Origin: Mycolicibacterium peregrinum
GTDB lineage: Bacteria; Actinomycetota; Actinomycetes; Mycobacteriales; Mycobacteriaceae
Length of the DNA stretch: 64,000 nt
NCBI RefSeq assembly: GCF_002102345.1
Contig: NZ_LQPP01000048.1
Location: forward strand, 62,001 to 126,000
Direction: 5' to 3'
Shown here piece by piece: positions 16,281-23,100 of this stretch (position 1 is its first letter; each line of letters opens with the position of its first letter). A program made the translations under genes and the position numbers. Under the pieces are notes generated by a model. That model worked only from the letters and a program-made list of their open reading frames with translations, ran no database searches and was not told the origin of the DNA.

Positions 16281-17747
16281 ATGACATCTCCCTCTGGCAA
16301 TGTCCGGGTGAGGTTCTGTCCGTCCCCGACCGGCACCCCGCACGTCGGGTTGGTGCGTACCGCGCTGTTCAACTGGGCCTACGCCCGGCACACCGGCGGA
16401 ACGTTCGTCTTCCGCATCGAGGACACCGACGCCGCGCGTGACAGTGCCGAGAGCTACGCCGCGATCCTCGACGCGCTGCGCTGGCTCGGACTGGACTGGG
16501 ACGAGGGCCCTGAGGTCGGCGGCCCCTACGAGCCGTACCGGCAGTCGCAGCGCAGCGAGATCTACCGTGACGTGATCAACCGGCTGCTCGAGGCCGGCGA
16601 GGTCTACGCGGCCTATTCGACGCCGGAAGAGGTCGAGGCGCGGCACGTGGCGGCCGGACGCAATCCCAAACTCGGGTACGACAACTACGACCGGGATCTG
16701 ACCGACGAGCAGCGCAAGGTATTCGTCGACGAGGGCCGCAAGCCCGTGCTGCGCTTGCGCATGCCCGACGAGGACCTCGGCTGGACCGATCTGGTGCGCG
16801 GGCCGGTGAGCTTCCCGGCGGGTTCGGTACCCGATTTCGCGATCACCCGCGCCAACGGAGATCCGTTGTACACCTTGGTCAACCCGGTCGACGACGCGAT
16901 GATGAAGATCACCCACGTGCTGCGCGGCGAGGACATCATGCCCTCGACGCCGCGTCAGATCGCGCTGTACCGGGCGCTGATGCGGATCGGCGTGGCTGAG
17001 CGGGTGCCTGAATTCGCTCATTTGCCAAGTGTTCTCGGCGAGGGCAACAAGAAGCTGTCCAAGCGGGATCCGCAGTCCAATCTGTTCTTGCACCGCGATC
17101 GCGGCTTTCTGCCGGAAGGCCTGCTGAACTACCTGGCGCTGCTGGGCTGGGGCATCGCCGACGATCACGACGTGTTCAGCCTGGAGGAGATGGTGGCCGC
17201 GTTCGACGTCGTCAACGTCAACTCCAACCCGGCGCGGTTCGACCAGAAGAAGGCCGACGCGATCAACGCCGAGCACATCCGGCTGCTGACGGTCGAGGAC
17301 TTCACGGCCCGGCTGCGCGCGTACCTCGAAGCCCATGGTCACGACACAGGTTTGGACGACGCCGCATTCGCCGAAGCCGCCGCGCTGGTCCAGACCCGCA
17401 TCGTCGTGCTCGGAGATGCGTGGGGGCTGCTGAAATTCCTCGACGACGGCTCCTACGAGATCGACGAGAAGGCCGCTGCCAAGGAACTGCGCGACGAGGC
17501 CGCACCGGTCCTGGATGCCGCTCTGAGCGCCCTTGAGACGGTCGGGGAGTGGAACACCGCCAACATCGAGACGGCGCTCAAGGAGGCCCTTCTGGACGGT
17601 CTGGAGCTCAAGCCACGGAAGGCGTTCGGGCCGATCCGCGTCGCCGTCACAGGCGCCACGATCAGCCCGCCGCTGTTCGAATCCATGGAACTGCTGGGGG
17701 CCGACCGCAGCCTGACGCGGTTACGGTCCGCCCGGGCCCGGCTGTGA
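16281..17747 (+). CDS. gltX: Glutamyl-tRNA synthetase
   Basis: 488 aa, class I synthetase. The HIGH-like motif is in PSPTGTPHVGLVRTALFNW at residues ~11-29 and the KMSKS-like motif in NKKLSKRD near residue 258. Start choice: AGAGGTAA precedes the ATG at 16281 by ~5 nt; a GTG one codon earlier is possible. Actinobacteria lack GlnRS, so this enzyme is expected to be non-discriminating, charging both tRNA-Glu and tRNA-Gln before GatCAB amidation. Both of its tRNA substrates are encoded immediately downstream. Confidence 0.95.
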   Translation: MTSPSGNVRVRFCPSPTGTPHVGLVRTALFNWAYARHTGGTFVFRIEDTDAARDSAESYAAILDALRWLGLDWDEGPEVGGPYEPYRQSQRSEIYRDVINRLLEAGEVYAAYSTPEEVEARHVAAGRNPKLGYDNYDRDLTDEQRKVFVDEGRKPVLRLRMPDEDLGWTDLVRGPVSFPAGSVPDFAITRANGDPLYTLVNPVDDAMMKITHVLRGEDIMPSTPRQIALYRALMRIGVAERVPEFAHLPSVLGEGNKKLSKRDPQSNLFLHRDRGFLPEGLLNYLALLGWGIADDHDVFSLEEMVAAFDVVNVNSNPARFDQKKADAINAEHIRLLTVEDFTARLRAYLEAHGHDTGLDDAAFAEAAALVQTRIVVLGDAWGLLKFLDDGSYEIDEKAAAKELRDEAAPVLDAALSALETVGEWNTANIETALKEALLDGLELKPRKAFGPIRVAVTGATISPPLFESMELLGADRSLTRLRSARARL

Positions 17748-17854
17748 GCGCCGGGGGTGGCGGGGCTTGGTAAAAAGCGCCGAAAATCTTTGGTAGTCTG
17801 CTCGTCGGCCCGAAAAGCAAAACGGGGAAGCCCCCGCTGAGCCGATCGGATCGA

Positions 17855-17885
17855 AATTGCCTGCCACCTGCGGTGATAGGCAATT
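17855..17885 (+). terminator. Hairpin between gltX and tRNA-Gln
   Basis: AATTGCCT (17855-17862) pairs with AGGCAATT (17878-17885), with an inner CACC/GGTG stem closed by a TGC loop. It ends 2 nt before the mature 5' end of tRNA-Gln. It may act as a weak terminator or as a processing structure for the tRNA precursor. A TAGTCT hexamer at 17794-17799 could be the tRNA promoter. Confidence 0.4.
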
Positions 17886-17887
17886 AA

Positions 17888-17962
17888 TGGGGTATGGTGT
17901 AATTGGCAACACAGCGGTTTCTGGTACCGCCATTCTAGGTTCGAGTCCTGGTACCCCAGCCA
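17888..17962 (+). tRNA. tRNA-Gln (CTG anticodon)
   Basis: Complete cloverleaf: acceptor TGGGGTA/TACCCCA, D-stem GTGT/ACAC, anticodon stem GCGGT/ACCGC with loop TTCTGGT (anticodon CTG), T-stem CTAGG/CCTGG with loop TTCGAGT, discriminator G and an encoded CCA at 17960-17962. It lies directly after gltX, whose product probably misacylates it with Glu for transamidation. Confidence 0.93.
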
Positions 17963-18030
17963 TCCGGAGCGGTTCAGCCGGATTAGGCGAGCACCACTGC
18001 CTGAGCTATGCTGACCATCCGGAAGTTCTA

Positions 18031-18103
18031 GCCCCCGTCGTCTAGCGGCCTAGGACGCCGCCCTCTCACGGCGGTAGCGTGGGTTCGAATCCCATCGGGG
18101 GTA
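18031..18103 (+). tRNA. tRNA-Glu (CTC anticodon)
   Basis: Acceptor GCCCCCG pairs with CGGGGGT, anticodon stem CCGCC/GGCGG with loop CTCTCAC (anticodon CTC), T-loop TTCGAAT, discriminator A. CCA is not encoded, unlike the upstream tRNA-Gln. It is separated by 68 bp from tRNA-Gln and probably shares its transcript. Confidence 0.93.
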
Positions 18104-18135
18104 CAGAAGGTAAGCGCCTCGGCGCGAACCACAAG

Positions 18136-18166
18136 AGCGCCCAGTTCTCACGAACTGGGCGCTTTT
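18136..18166 (+). terminator. Rho-independent terminator of the tRNA unit
   Basis: AGCGCCCAGTTC (18136-18147) pairs with GAACTGGGCGCT (18152-18163) around a TCAC tetraloop and is followed by a TTTT run. It is a textbook intrinsic terminator ending the gltX-tRNA transcript. Confidence 0.85.
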
Positions 18167-18215
18167 GCGTTGTGTGGGATTCGTCCGCCCGTCTTGCGCT
18201 CGTCCCGCCGGCTTT

Positions 18216-18353
18216 GTCACGCCAGAGTGGCTCTGGGTGTCGAAGGTCACTCTGGCGTGACGCTCGGTGAGATTTGGTGGCGCGGGCGGTGGTAGGCCGC
18301 CTGATTTGTCAGGCTGGAGTGGCGCTGGCGCTCGACAGCCACTCTGGCGTGAC
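18216..18353. repeat. Two related palindromic elements between tRNA-Glu and the IclR gene
   Basis: GTCACGCCAGAGTG (18216-18229) is an exact inverted match to CACTCTGGCGTGAC (18248-18261). A second copy of CACTCTGGCGTGAC occurs at 18340-18353, facing a degenerate arm at 18308-18323. So the ~270-bp gap after the tRNA holds a tandem pair of hairpins with a shared 14-nt arm and no coding sequence that I can support. They may be terminators for the convergent IclR gene or copies of a dispersed intergenic repeat. Confidence 0.65.
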
Positions 18354-18376
18354 AATGCGGGCTACTGAGATTCGCC

Positions 18377-19078
18377 TCACAATCTACGGGTCAGGGCGTC
18401 GGCCGCCGCGAGGAGATCGGCAGCCCAGCGGGCGCCGGGGCGCCGGCCCATGCGGTCGATCGGTCCGGACACCGAAACCGCGGCGATCACGGCGCCGCGG
18501 CCGTCACGCACCGGCGCCGAGACACTGGCCACTCCTGGCTCGCGTTCGGCGGCACTCTGGGCCCAGCCGCGCTTGCGGACCTCGGCCAGCGCCCGATCGG
18601 TGAACTTGGCCGCCGGAAGCACCGCCTGCTGGGTGGCCGGGTCGGCGTAGGCCAGTAGCACTTTGGCTCCAGAGCCCGCGGTCATCGGGAGGTGGGTGCC
18701 CACCGGCACGGTGTCGCGAAGTCCGGCCGGCGGCTCCAACGCCACCACACAGACCCGTGATTGGCCCTCGCGCCGGTACAGCTGGACGCTCTCGCCGGTG
18801 ATCTCGCGTAGGCGGGGCAGTACCGCGGCTCCCGCGGCCAGCAGCGGATCGTTGACGTGGGAGGCCAATTCGGTCAGTGCCGGGCCGAGGCGCCAGCGGC
18901 CGTCGCCGTCACGGGCCAGCAGCCGGTGGGTTTCGAGTCCCGCGGCCAGCCGGTGCGCGGTCGCCCGGGGGAGTCCGGTCCGCTCGCAGAGTTCGGCCAG
19001 CCCGCAAGGTGACTCGGCCACGGTGTGCAGCACACCCACCGCTTTGTCGAGAACGCCGATGCCGCTATCATTTCTCAC
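18377..19078 (-). CDS. ltbR: IclR-family transcriptional regulator (LtbR/NdgR-type)
   Basis: 233 aa. An N-terminal winged helix-turn-helix (GLAELCERTGLPRATAHRLAAGLETHRLL, residues ~26-54) and a C-terminal IclR effector domain (SVQLYRREG, GAVIAAVSVSGP). It diverges from leuC-leuD, the arrangement of LtbR in Corynebacterium glutamicum and NdgR in Streptomyces, which control leuCD and other branched-chain or tryptophan genes; M. tuberculosis Rv2989 is the counterpart. The function here rests on that context. The GTG start lies next to a CTAG-centred palindrome that could be its own operator. Confidence 0.82.
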   Translation of the reverse strand: MRNDSGIGVLDKAVGVLHTVAESPCGLAELCERTGLPRATAHRLAAGLETHRLLARDGDGRWRLGPALTELASHVNDPLLAAGAAVLPRLREITGESVQLYRREGQSRVCVVALEPPAGLRDTVPVGTHLPMTAGSGAKVLLAYADPATQQAVLPAAKFTDRALAEVRKRGWAQSAAEREPGVASVSAPVRDGRGAVIAAVSVSGPIDRMGRRPGARWAADLLAAADALTRRL

Positions 19079-19081
19079 AGA

Positions 19082-19097
19082 GAGATACTAGCGTCTC
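19082..19097. promoter_or_regulatory. Candidate operator for the IclR regulator / leuCD
   Basis: GAGATACTAGCGTCTC is a 16-bp palindrome centred on CTAG with GAGA/TCTC ends and two mismatched pairs per arm. It begins 4 nt upstream of the regulator's start codon and ~100 bp upstream of leuC, so a bound regulator could control both directions. Confidence 0.45.
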
Positions 19098-19152
19098 GCA
19101 TTGTGGGATGACAGGCGAGATGACGACAGTACCGCCCAGCCCTGGCGGACTC

Positions 19153-19181
19153 TTGACGCAAGCCCGCATTTGCCGTTAATC
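19153..19181 (+). promoter_or_regulatory. Possible leuC promoter
   Basis: TTGACG (19153-19158) is followed after 17 nt by TTAATC (19176-19181). The -35 is good and the -10 is weak. It would give a short 5' UTR before the ATG at 19198. Confidence 0.35.
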
Positions 19182-19197
19182 GAATCGAGAAGTAGCG

Positions 19198-20652
19198 ATG
19201 GACCAATCGACACAGACATCCGTGAAGCCGCGCACCCTGGCCGAAAAGGTTTGGGAAGACCACGTCGTGGCGCGCGGCGAGGGCGAGGGCGCGTCCCGCG
19301 AGCCCGACCTGATCTACATCGACCTGCATCTCGTGCACGAGGTCACCAGCCCGCAGGCGTTCGATGGTCTGCGCATGGCGGGCCGGCCGGTGCGACGGCC
19401 CGACCTGACGATCGCCACCGAGGACCACAACGTGCCCACGGTCGACATCGACAAGCCGATCGCGGACCCCGTCTCGCGCACGCAGGTCGAGACATTGCGG
19501 CGCAACTGTGAGGAATTCGGCATCCGGCTGCACCCGATGGGTGACGTCGAGCAGGGCATCGTGCACATCATCGGACCGCAGCTCGGACTGACACAGCCGG
19601 GCATGACGGTGGTGTGTGGAGACAGCCACACCTCGACCCACGGGGCGTTCGGCGCCATCGCAATGGGCATCGGCACATCCGAGGTCGAGCATGTGATGGC
19701 CACGCAGACACTGCCGCTCAAGCCGTTCAAGACCATGGCGGTCAACGTCGACGGCGTGTTGCCGCCCGGCGTGAGCGCCAAGGACATCATCTTGGCCGTC
19801 ATCGCCAAGATCGGTACCGGCGGCGGCCAGGGCCACGTCATCGAATACCGGGGCAGTGCCATCGAGGCGCTGTCCATGGAAGGCCGGATGACGATCTGCA
19901 ACATGAGCATCGAGGCCGGGGCGCGGGCCGGGATGGTGGCTCCCGACGAGACCACCTACGAGTTCCTCAAGGGCCGCCCGAACGCTCCCAAGGGAGCGGA
20001 CTGGGACGCCGCCATTGCCGCGTGGAGCCAGTTGCGCACTGACGAGGGTGCCGAATTCGACACCGAGGTCTACCTGGATGCCGCCGCGTTGAGCCCGTTC
20101 GTGACGTGGGGAACCAACCCGGGACAGGGCGTCCCGTTGTCCGCGTCGGTCCCGGATCCTGAGTTGATGGGCGACGACGGCGAGCGTCAGTCGGCGGAGA
20201 AGGCTTTGGCCTACATGGATCTGCGGCCCGGGATGGCCATGCGCGACATCGCCGTGGACACCGTCTTCGTCGGGTCCTGCACCAACGGCCGCATCGAGGA
20301 CCTGCGAGTGGTCGCCGACGTGCTGCGCGATCGCAAGGTGGCCGACGGGGTGCGGATGCTGGTCGTGCCAGGCTCGATGCGGGTGCGTGCCCAGGCCGAA
20401 TCGGAAGGTCTCGACCAGATATTCACCGCCGCAGGCGCCGAATGGCGGCAGGCCGGCTGCTCGATGTGTCTGGGAATGAACCCCGATCAACTGTCCCCGG
20501 GGCAGCGCTGCGCCTCCACATCGAACCGGAATTTCGAAGGCCGACAGGGCAAGGGCGGCCGCACCCACCTGGTGTCACCGGCTGTCGCGGCTGCCACCGC
20601 CGTACGCGGAAAACTCGCGTCCCCTGCCGATCTGCCCGCCGCGACCCGCTAA
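19198..20652 (+). CDS. leuC: 3-isopropylmalate dehydratase, large subunit
   Basis: 484 aa, aconitase family. With LeuD it isomerises 2-isopropylmalate to 3-isopropylmalate. The [4Fe-4S] ligands are Cys361 in GSCTNGR and Cys421/Cys424 in CSMCLGMNPD. Other family blocks are present: GDSHTSTHGAFGAIAMGIGTSEVEHVMATQ and GRMTICNMSIEAGA. The ATG at 19198 follows a purine-rich GAGAAG SD. leuD follows after 21 bp. Confidence 0.96.
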   Translation: MDQSTQTSVKPRTLAEKVWEDHVVARGEGEGASREPDLIYIDLHLVHEVTSPQAFDGLRMAGRPVRRPDLTIATEDHNVPTVDIDKPIADPVSRTQVETLRRNCEEFGIRLHPMGDVEQGIVHIIGPQLGLTQPGMTVVCGDSHTSTHGAFGAIAMGIGTSEVEHVMATQTLPLKPFKTMAVNVDGVLPPGVSAKDIILAVIAKIGTGGGQGHVIEYRGSAIEALSMEGRMTICNMSIEAGARAGMVAPDETTYEFLKGRPNAPKGADWDAAIAAWSQLRTDEGAEFDTEVYLDAAALSPFVTWGTNPGQGVPLSASVPDPELMGDDGERQSAEKALAYMDLRPGMAMRDIAVDTVFVGSCTNGRIEDLRVVADVLRDRKVADGVRMLVVPGSMRVRAQAESEGLDQIFTAAGAEWRQAGCSMCLGMNPDQLSPGQRCASTSNRNFEGRQGKGGRTHLVSPAVAAATAVRGKLASPADLPAATR

Positions 20653-20673
20653 AAAGCCAGAAGGAGAAGCGTA

Positions 20674-21267
20674 ATGGACGCTTTCAGTACACACACCGGA
20701 ATCGGGGTCCCGCTGCGGCGGTCCAACGTCGACACCGACCAGATCATCCCCGCGGTCTATTTGAAGCGGGTTACCCGAACAGGTTTCGAGGACGGATTGT
20801 TCGCCGCCTGGCGCACGGATCCGTCGTTCATTCTGAATCTCCCGCCATTCGACAAAGGCTCCGTGTTGGTCGCCGGGCCCGATTTCGGCACCGGATCTTC
20901 TCGCGAACACGCCGTCTGGGCACTCATGGACTATGGCTTCCGGGTGGTTATCTCATCCCGATTCGCCGACATTTTCCGCGGCAACGCCGGCAAGGCCGGG
21001 CTATTGGCCGCTGAGGTCGCCCAAGACGATGTCGAGCTGTTATGGAAGCTCATCGAGCAGAATCCCGGCCTGGAAATCACTGTGAATCTTCAAGATCGAA
21101 ATATCGTCGCCGGAACGGTTGTGTTGCCGTTCAGAATTGACGACTACACGGCCTGGCGGCTGCTCGAAGGACTCGACGATATAGGCCTTACGCTGCGGAA
21201 ACGATCTTCGATCGAGGATTATGAGAAGCGCAGGCCGAGCTGGAAGCCGCGCACTCTGCCGGCCTGA
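20674..21267 (+). CDS. leuD: 3-isopropylmalate dehydratase, small subunit
   Basis: 197 aa. The swivelling domain of the isopropylmalate isomerase: RRSNVDTDQIIPAVYLKRV near the N-terminus and the substrate loop GPDFGTGSSREHAVWALMDYGFRVVISSRFADIF. SD AGAAGGAGAAG lies ~5 nt before the ATG. It forms an operon with leuC. A GGGCGC-TTCA-GCGCCC hairpin follows the stop. Confidence 0.96.
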   Translation: MDAFSTHTGIGVPLRRSNVDTDQIIPAVYLKRVTRTGFEDGLFAAWRTDPSFILNLPPFDKGSVLVAGPDFGTGSSREHAVWALMDYGFRVVISSRFADIFRGNAGKAGLLAAEVAQDDVELLWKLIEQNPGLEITVNLQDRNIVAGTVVLPFRIDDYTAWRLLEGLDDIGLTLRKRSSIEDYEKRRPSWKPRTLPA

Positions 21268-21281
21268 TCGAGGCCTCCCGA

Positions 21282-21297
21282 GGGCGCTTCAGCGCCC
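21282..21297 (+). terminator. Short GC hairpin after leuD
   Basis: GGGCGC (21282-21287), tetraloop TTCA and GCGCCC (21292-21297) lie 15 bp after the leuD stop. There is no U-tract, so termination would be weak or factor-dependent. Confidence 0.4.
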
Positions 21298-21405
21298 GAA
21301 TTCGCCGCCTGCCAAACCGGTTCTGGACCCATCCCGGCGGAGTCCAAGTGGGGCAAGCGGATTGCCGGATTGTTCGCTAGCTACGCCTGAAATTGCGCGT
21401 GGCTC

Positions 21406-21435
21406 TTGGAAATCAGTGGTCACAGGGTTTACCGT
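21406..21435 (+). promoter_or_regulatory. Predicted hupB promoter
   Basis: TTGGAA (21406-21411) and TACCGT (21430-21435) with an 18-nt spacer. The predicted 5' UTR (~40 nt) contains a hairpin formed by GGTCC (21447-21451) and GGACC (21457-21461), which can be extended by AGT/ACT with a bulged C, then the SD GGAGG at 21471-21475. Confidence 0.5.
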
Positions 21436-21481
21436 GTCCTCTAGTCGGTCCAAAGAGGACCACTGGTTTCGGAGGTTTTGG

Positions 21482-22045
21482 ATGAACAAAGCGGAGCTCA
21501 TCGACGTACTCACAACCAAACTGGGCACCGATCGTCGGCAGGCTACCGCCGCGGTCGAGAACGTTGTGGACACCATCGTCCGCGCGGTGCACAAGGGTGA
21601 CAGCGTCACGATCACCGGCTTCGGTGTTTTCGAGCAGCGCCGTCGCGCTGCCCGGGTGGCCCGTAACCCGCGCACCGGCGAGACCGTGAAGGTCAAGCCC
21701 ACTTCGGTGCCGGCTTTCCGGCCGGGTGCACAGTTCAAGGCGGTTGTCGCTGGCGCGCAGCGTCTCCCGGCTGACGGCCCGGCCGTCAAGCGTGGCGTCA
21801 CCGCAGGCCCTGCCAAGCGCACTGCCGCCAAGAAGACCGCCGCCAAGAAGGCACCGGCGAAGAAGGCCGCGACCAAGGCTCCTGCCAAGAAGGCCGCGAC
21901 CAAGGCGCCCGCCAAGAAGGCCGCAGTCAAGAAGGCACCGGCCAAGAAGGCCGCGACCAAGGCTCCTGCCAAGAAGGCCGCGACCAAGGCGCCCGCCAAG
22001 AAGGCCGCTGCCAAGAAGGCACCGGCCAAGAAGGGCCGCAAGTAA
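21482..22045 (+). CDS. hupB: Histone-like DNA-binding protein HU with Lys/Ala-rich tail
   Basis: 187 aa. Residues 1-90 are a standard HU domain (MNKAELIDVLTTKLG, the beta-arm GEVKVKP-type region TGETVKVKPTSVPAFRPG). Residues ~100-187 are a basic tail of PAKKA/ATKA repeats, as in the mycobacterial HupB/Hlp/MDP1. It compacts DNA, and in mycobacteria is also tied to iron control, growth rate and polar chromosome organisation. The ATG at 21482 follows GGAGG by 6 nt; the upstream open frame without that SD is not used. The last residues are GRK. Confidence 0.96.
   Translation: MNKAELIDVLTTKLGTDRRQATAAVENVVDTIVRAVHKGDSVTITGFGVFEQRRRAARVARNPRTGETVKVKPTSVPAFRPGAQFKAVVAGAQRLPADGPAVKRGVTAGPAKRTAAKKTAAKKAPAKKAATKAPAKKAATKAPAKKAAVKKAPAKKAATKAPAKKAATKAPAKKAAAKKAPAKKGRK
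21826..22040 (+). repeat. In-frame tandem repeats coding the HU tail
   Basis: A degenerate unit of ~27 nt coding APAKKAATK, with AVKK and AAKK variants, is repeated about seven times. Near-identical blocks such as GCCAAGAAGGCCGCGACCAA recur. Such arrays change length by slippage between strains. Confidence 0.8.
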
Positions 22046-22052
22046 TTACGGT

Positions 22053-22095
22053 AAAGGCACGTCGTGAGCCGTAGGTCAGCTCACGACGTGCCTTT
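22053..22095. terminator. Strong inverted repeat between hupB and mutT1
   Basis: AAAGGCACGTCGTGAGC (22053-22069) pairs perfectly with its complement at 22079-22095 around a 9-nt loop. The 5' A and 3' T ends give U-tracts in both directions, and it sits 8 bp after hupB and 12 bp from the convergent mutT1 stop: a bidirectional terminator. Confidence 0.8.
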
Positions 22096-22106
22096 CTCGT
22101 GTGGGT

Positions 22107-23045
22107 CTACCTGCCGTTCGGCAGGGGACTGCCGAGATGGTCAGCGGCGACCAGGCGACCGCCGGTCATCGACATCACCCAGGTGCTGCCCTTGCGATTT
22201 CCGGTGGTCTGCGGGCGAACCTGTGACCGTGCGCACCACCACGAGATGAGATCGGGAATCACCTTGCCCTGCGTGCAGATCACCGGGGTGCCCGCCCGGG
22301 CCGCGAGATCCAGCACACGGCTGCGAGCGGCCTTGTGGTCGGAGGCGTACGCCTCTTCGGTCAGCGCCGGCTCGTTGTGGATGTCCACCCCGAGCTCCTG
22401 TGCCAGAGGCTCCAGTGTCTGATGACAGCGCAGCCGATCGGCCGCGTAAAGCGTTGTGGCACCGAATGCCAATAGCTGAGCGACCAGAGCCTCGGCCTGC
22501 GCCCGACCTTTCTTGTCGAGTGGCCGCTTGCGGTCGTCGCCCTTGAAACGGGATCGCCGACCGGCAGTACCGTGCCGCACAATGAGCACCGTATCGGTGT
22601 CCGGTGGGTGTTTTTCGAAGCGGCGCAACACTTTTCGGTCATGCGGATAGACAACCTGATCCATGGCCGCATGCACCGGCAGCCAGATGAGCTTGTCCAC
22701 CTCGTCATTGGGTGTGAAGTCTCCTCCGGTGGCGCGGGCCGCCCAGTACCAGACCCGTTTGGAGCCCTGCGGAATCTCGTAGGAGATGGAACCGAGCCGG
22801 CGGCCGAGCTGTGCGGTGTATCCGGTCTCCTCGTGAACCTCGCGTACCGCGGCCACCGGATCGGTTTCGTCCGATTCGACTTTCCCCTTGGGAAGGGACC
22901 AATCGTCGTATCGAGGACGGTGGATCACGGCTACCTCGGTGACGGCCGCGCCCGCGGCGTCCTGACCGCCGCGCCACAACACGGCGCCCGCCGCGGGCAC
23001 CAGCTTGGTACCCGGTTTGGCCGCCTTCGTGCTGTCGTCGGACAC
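22107..23045 (-). CDS. mutT1: MutT1: Nudix plus histidine-phosphatase protein
   Basis: 312 aa, GTG start. The N-terminal Nudix domain carries GKVESDETDPVAAVREVHEETGY, a full GX5EX7REUXEEXGU box at residues ~54-76. The C-terminal half is a histidine phosphatase domain starting with VLIVRHGTAG near residue 154. Mycobacterial MutT1 (Rv2985) hydrolyses 8-oxo-(d)GTP and diadenosine polyphosphates, cleaning damaged nucleotides. It is 55 bp downstream of ppk and last in a likely fbiD-ppk-mutT1 unit. Confidence 0.93.
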   Translation of the reverse strand: MSDDSTKAAKPGTKLVPAAGAVLWRGGQDAAGAAVTEVAVIHRPRYDDWSLPKGKVESDETDPVAAVREVHEETGYTAQLGRRLGSISYEIPQGSKRVWYWAARATGGDFTPNDEVDKLIWLPVHAAMDQVVYPHDRKVLRRFEKHPPDTDTVLIVRHGTAGRRSRFKGDDRKRPLDKKGRAQAEALVAQLLAFGATTLYAADRLRCHQTLEPLAQELGVDIHNEPALTEEAYASDHKAARSRVLDLAARAGTPVICTQGKVIPDLISWWCARSQVRPQTTGNRKGSTWVMSMTGGRLVAADHLGSPLPNGR

Positions 23046-23100
23046 CTCAACTCCTGCAGGTCATTCACCGGTCCGGGCAATGGGCCCGGCCATGTGGGGA

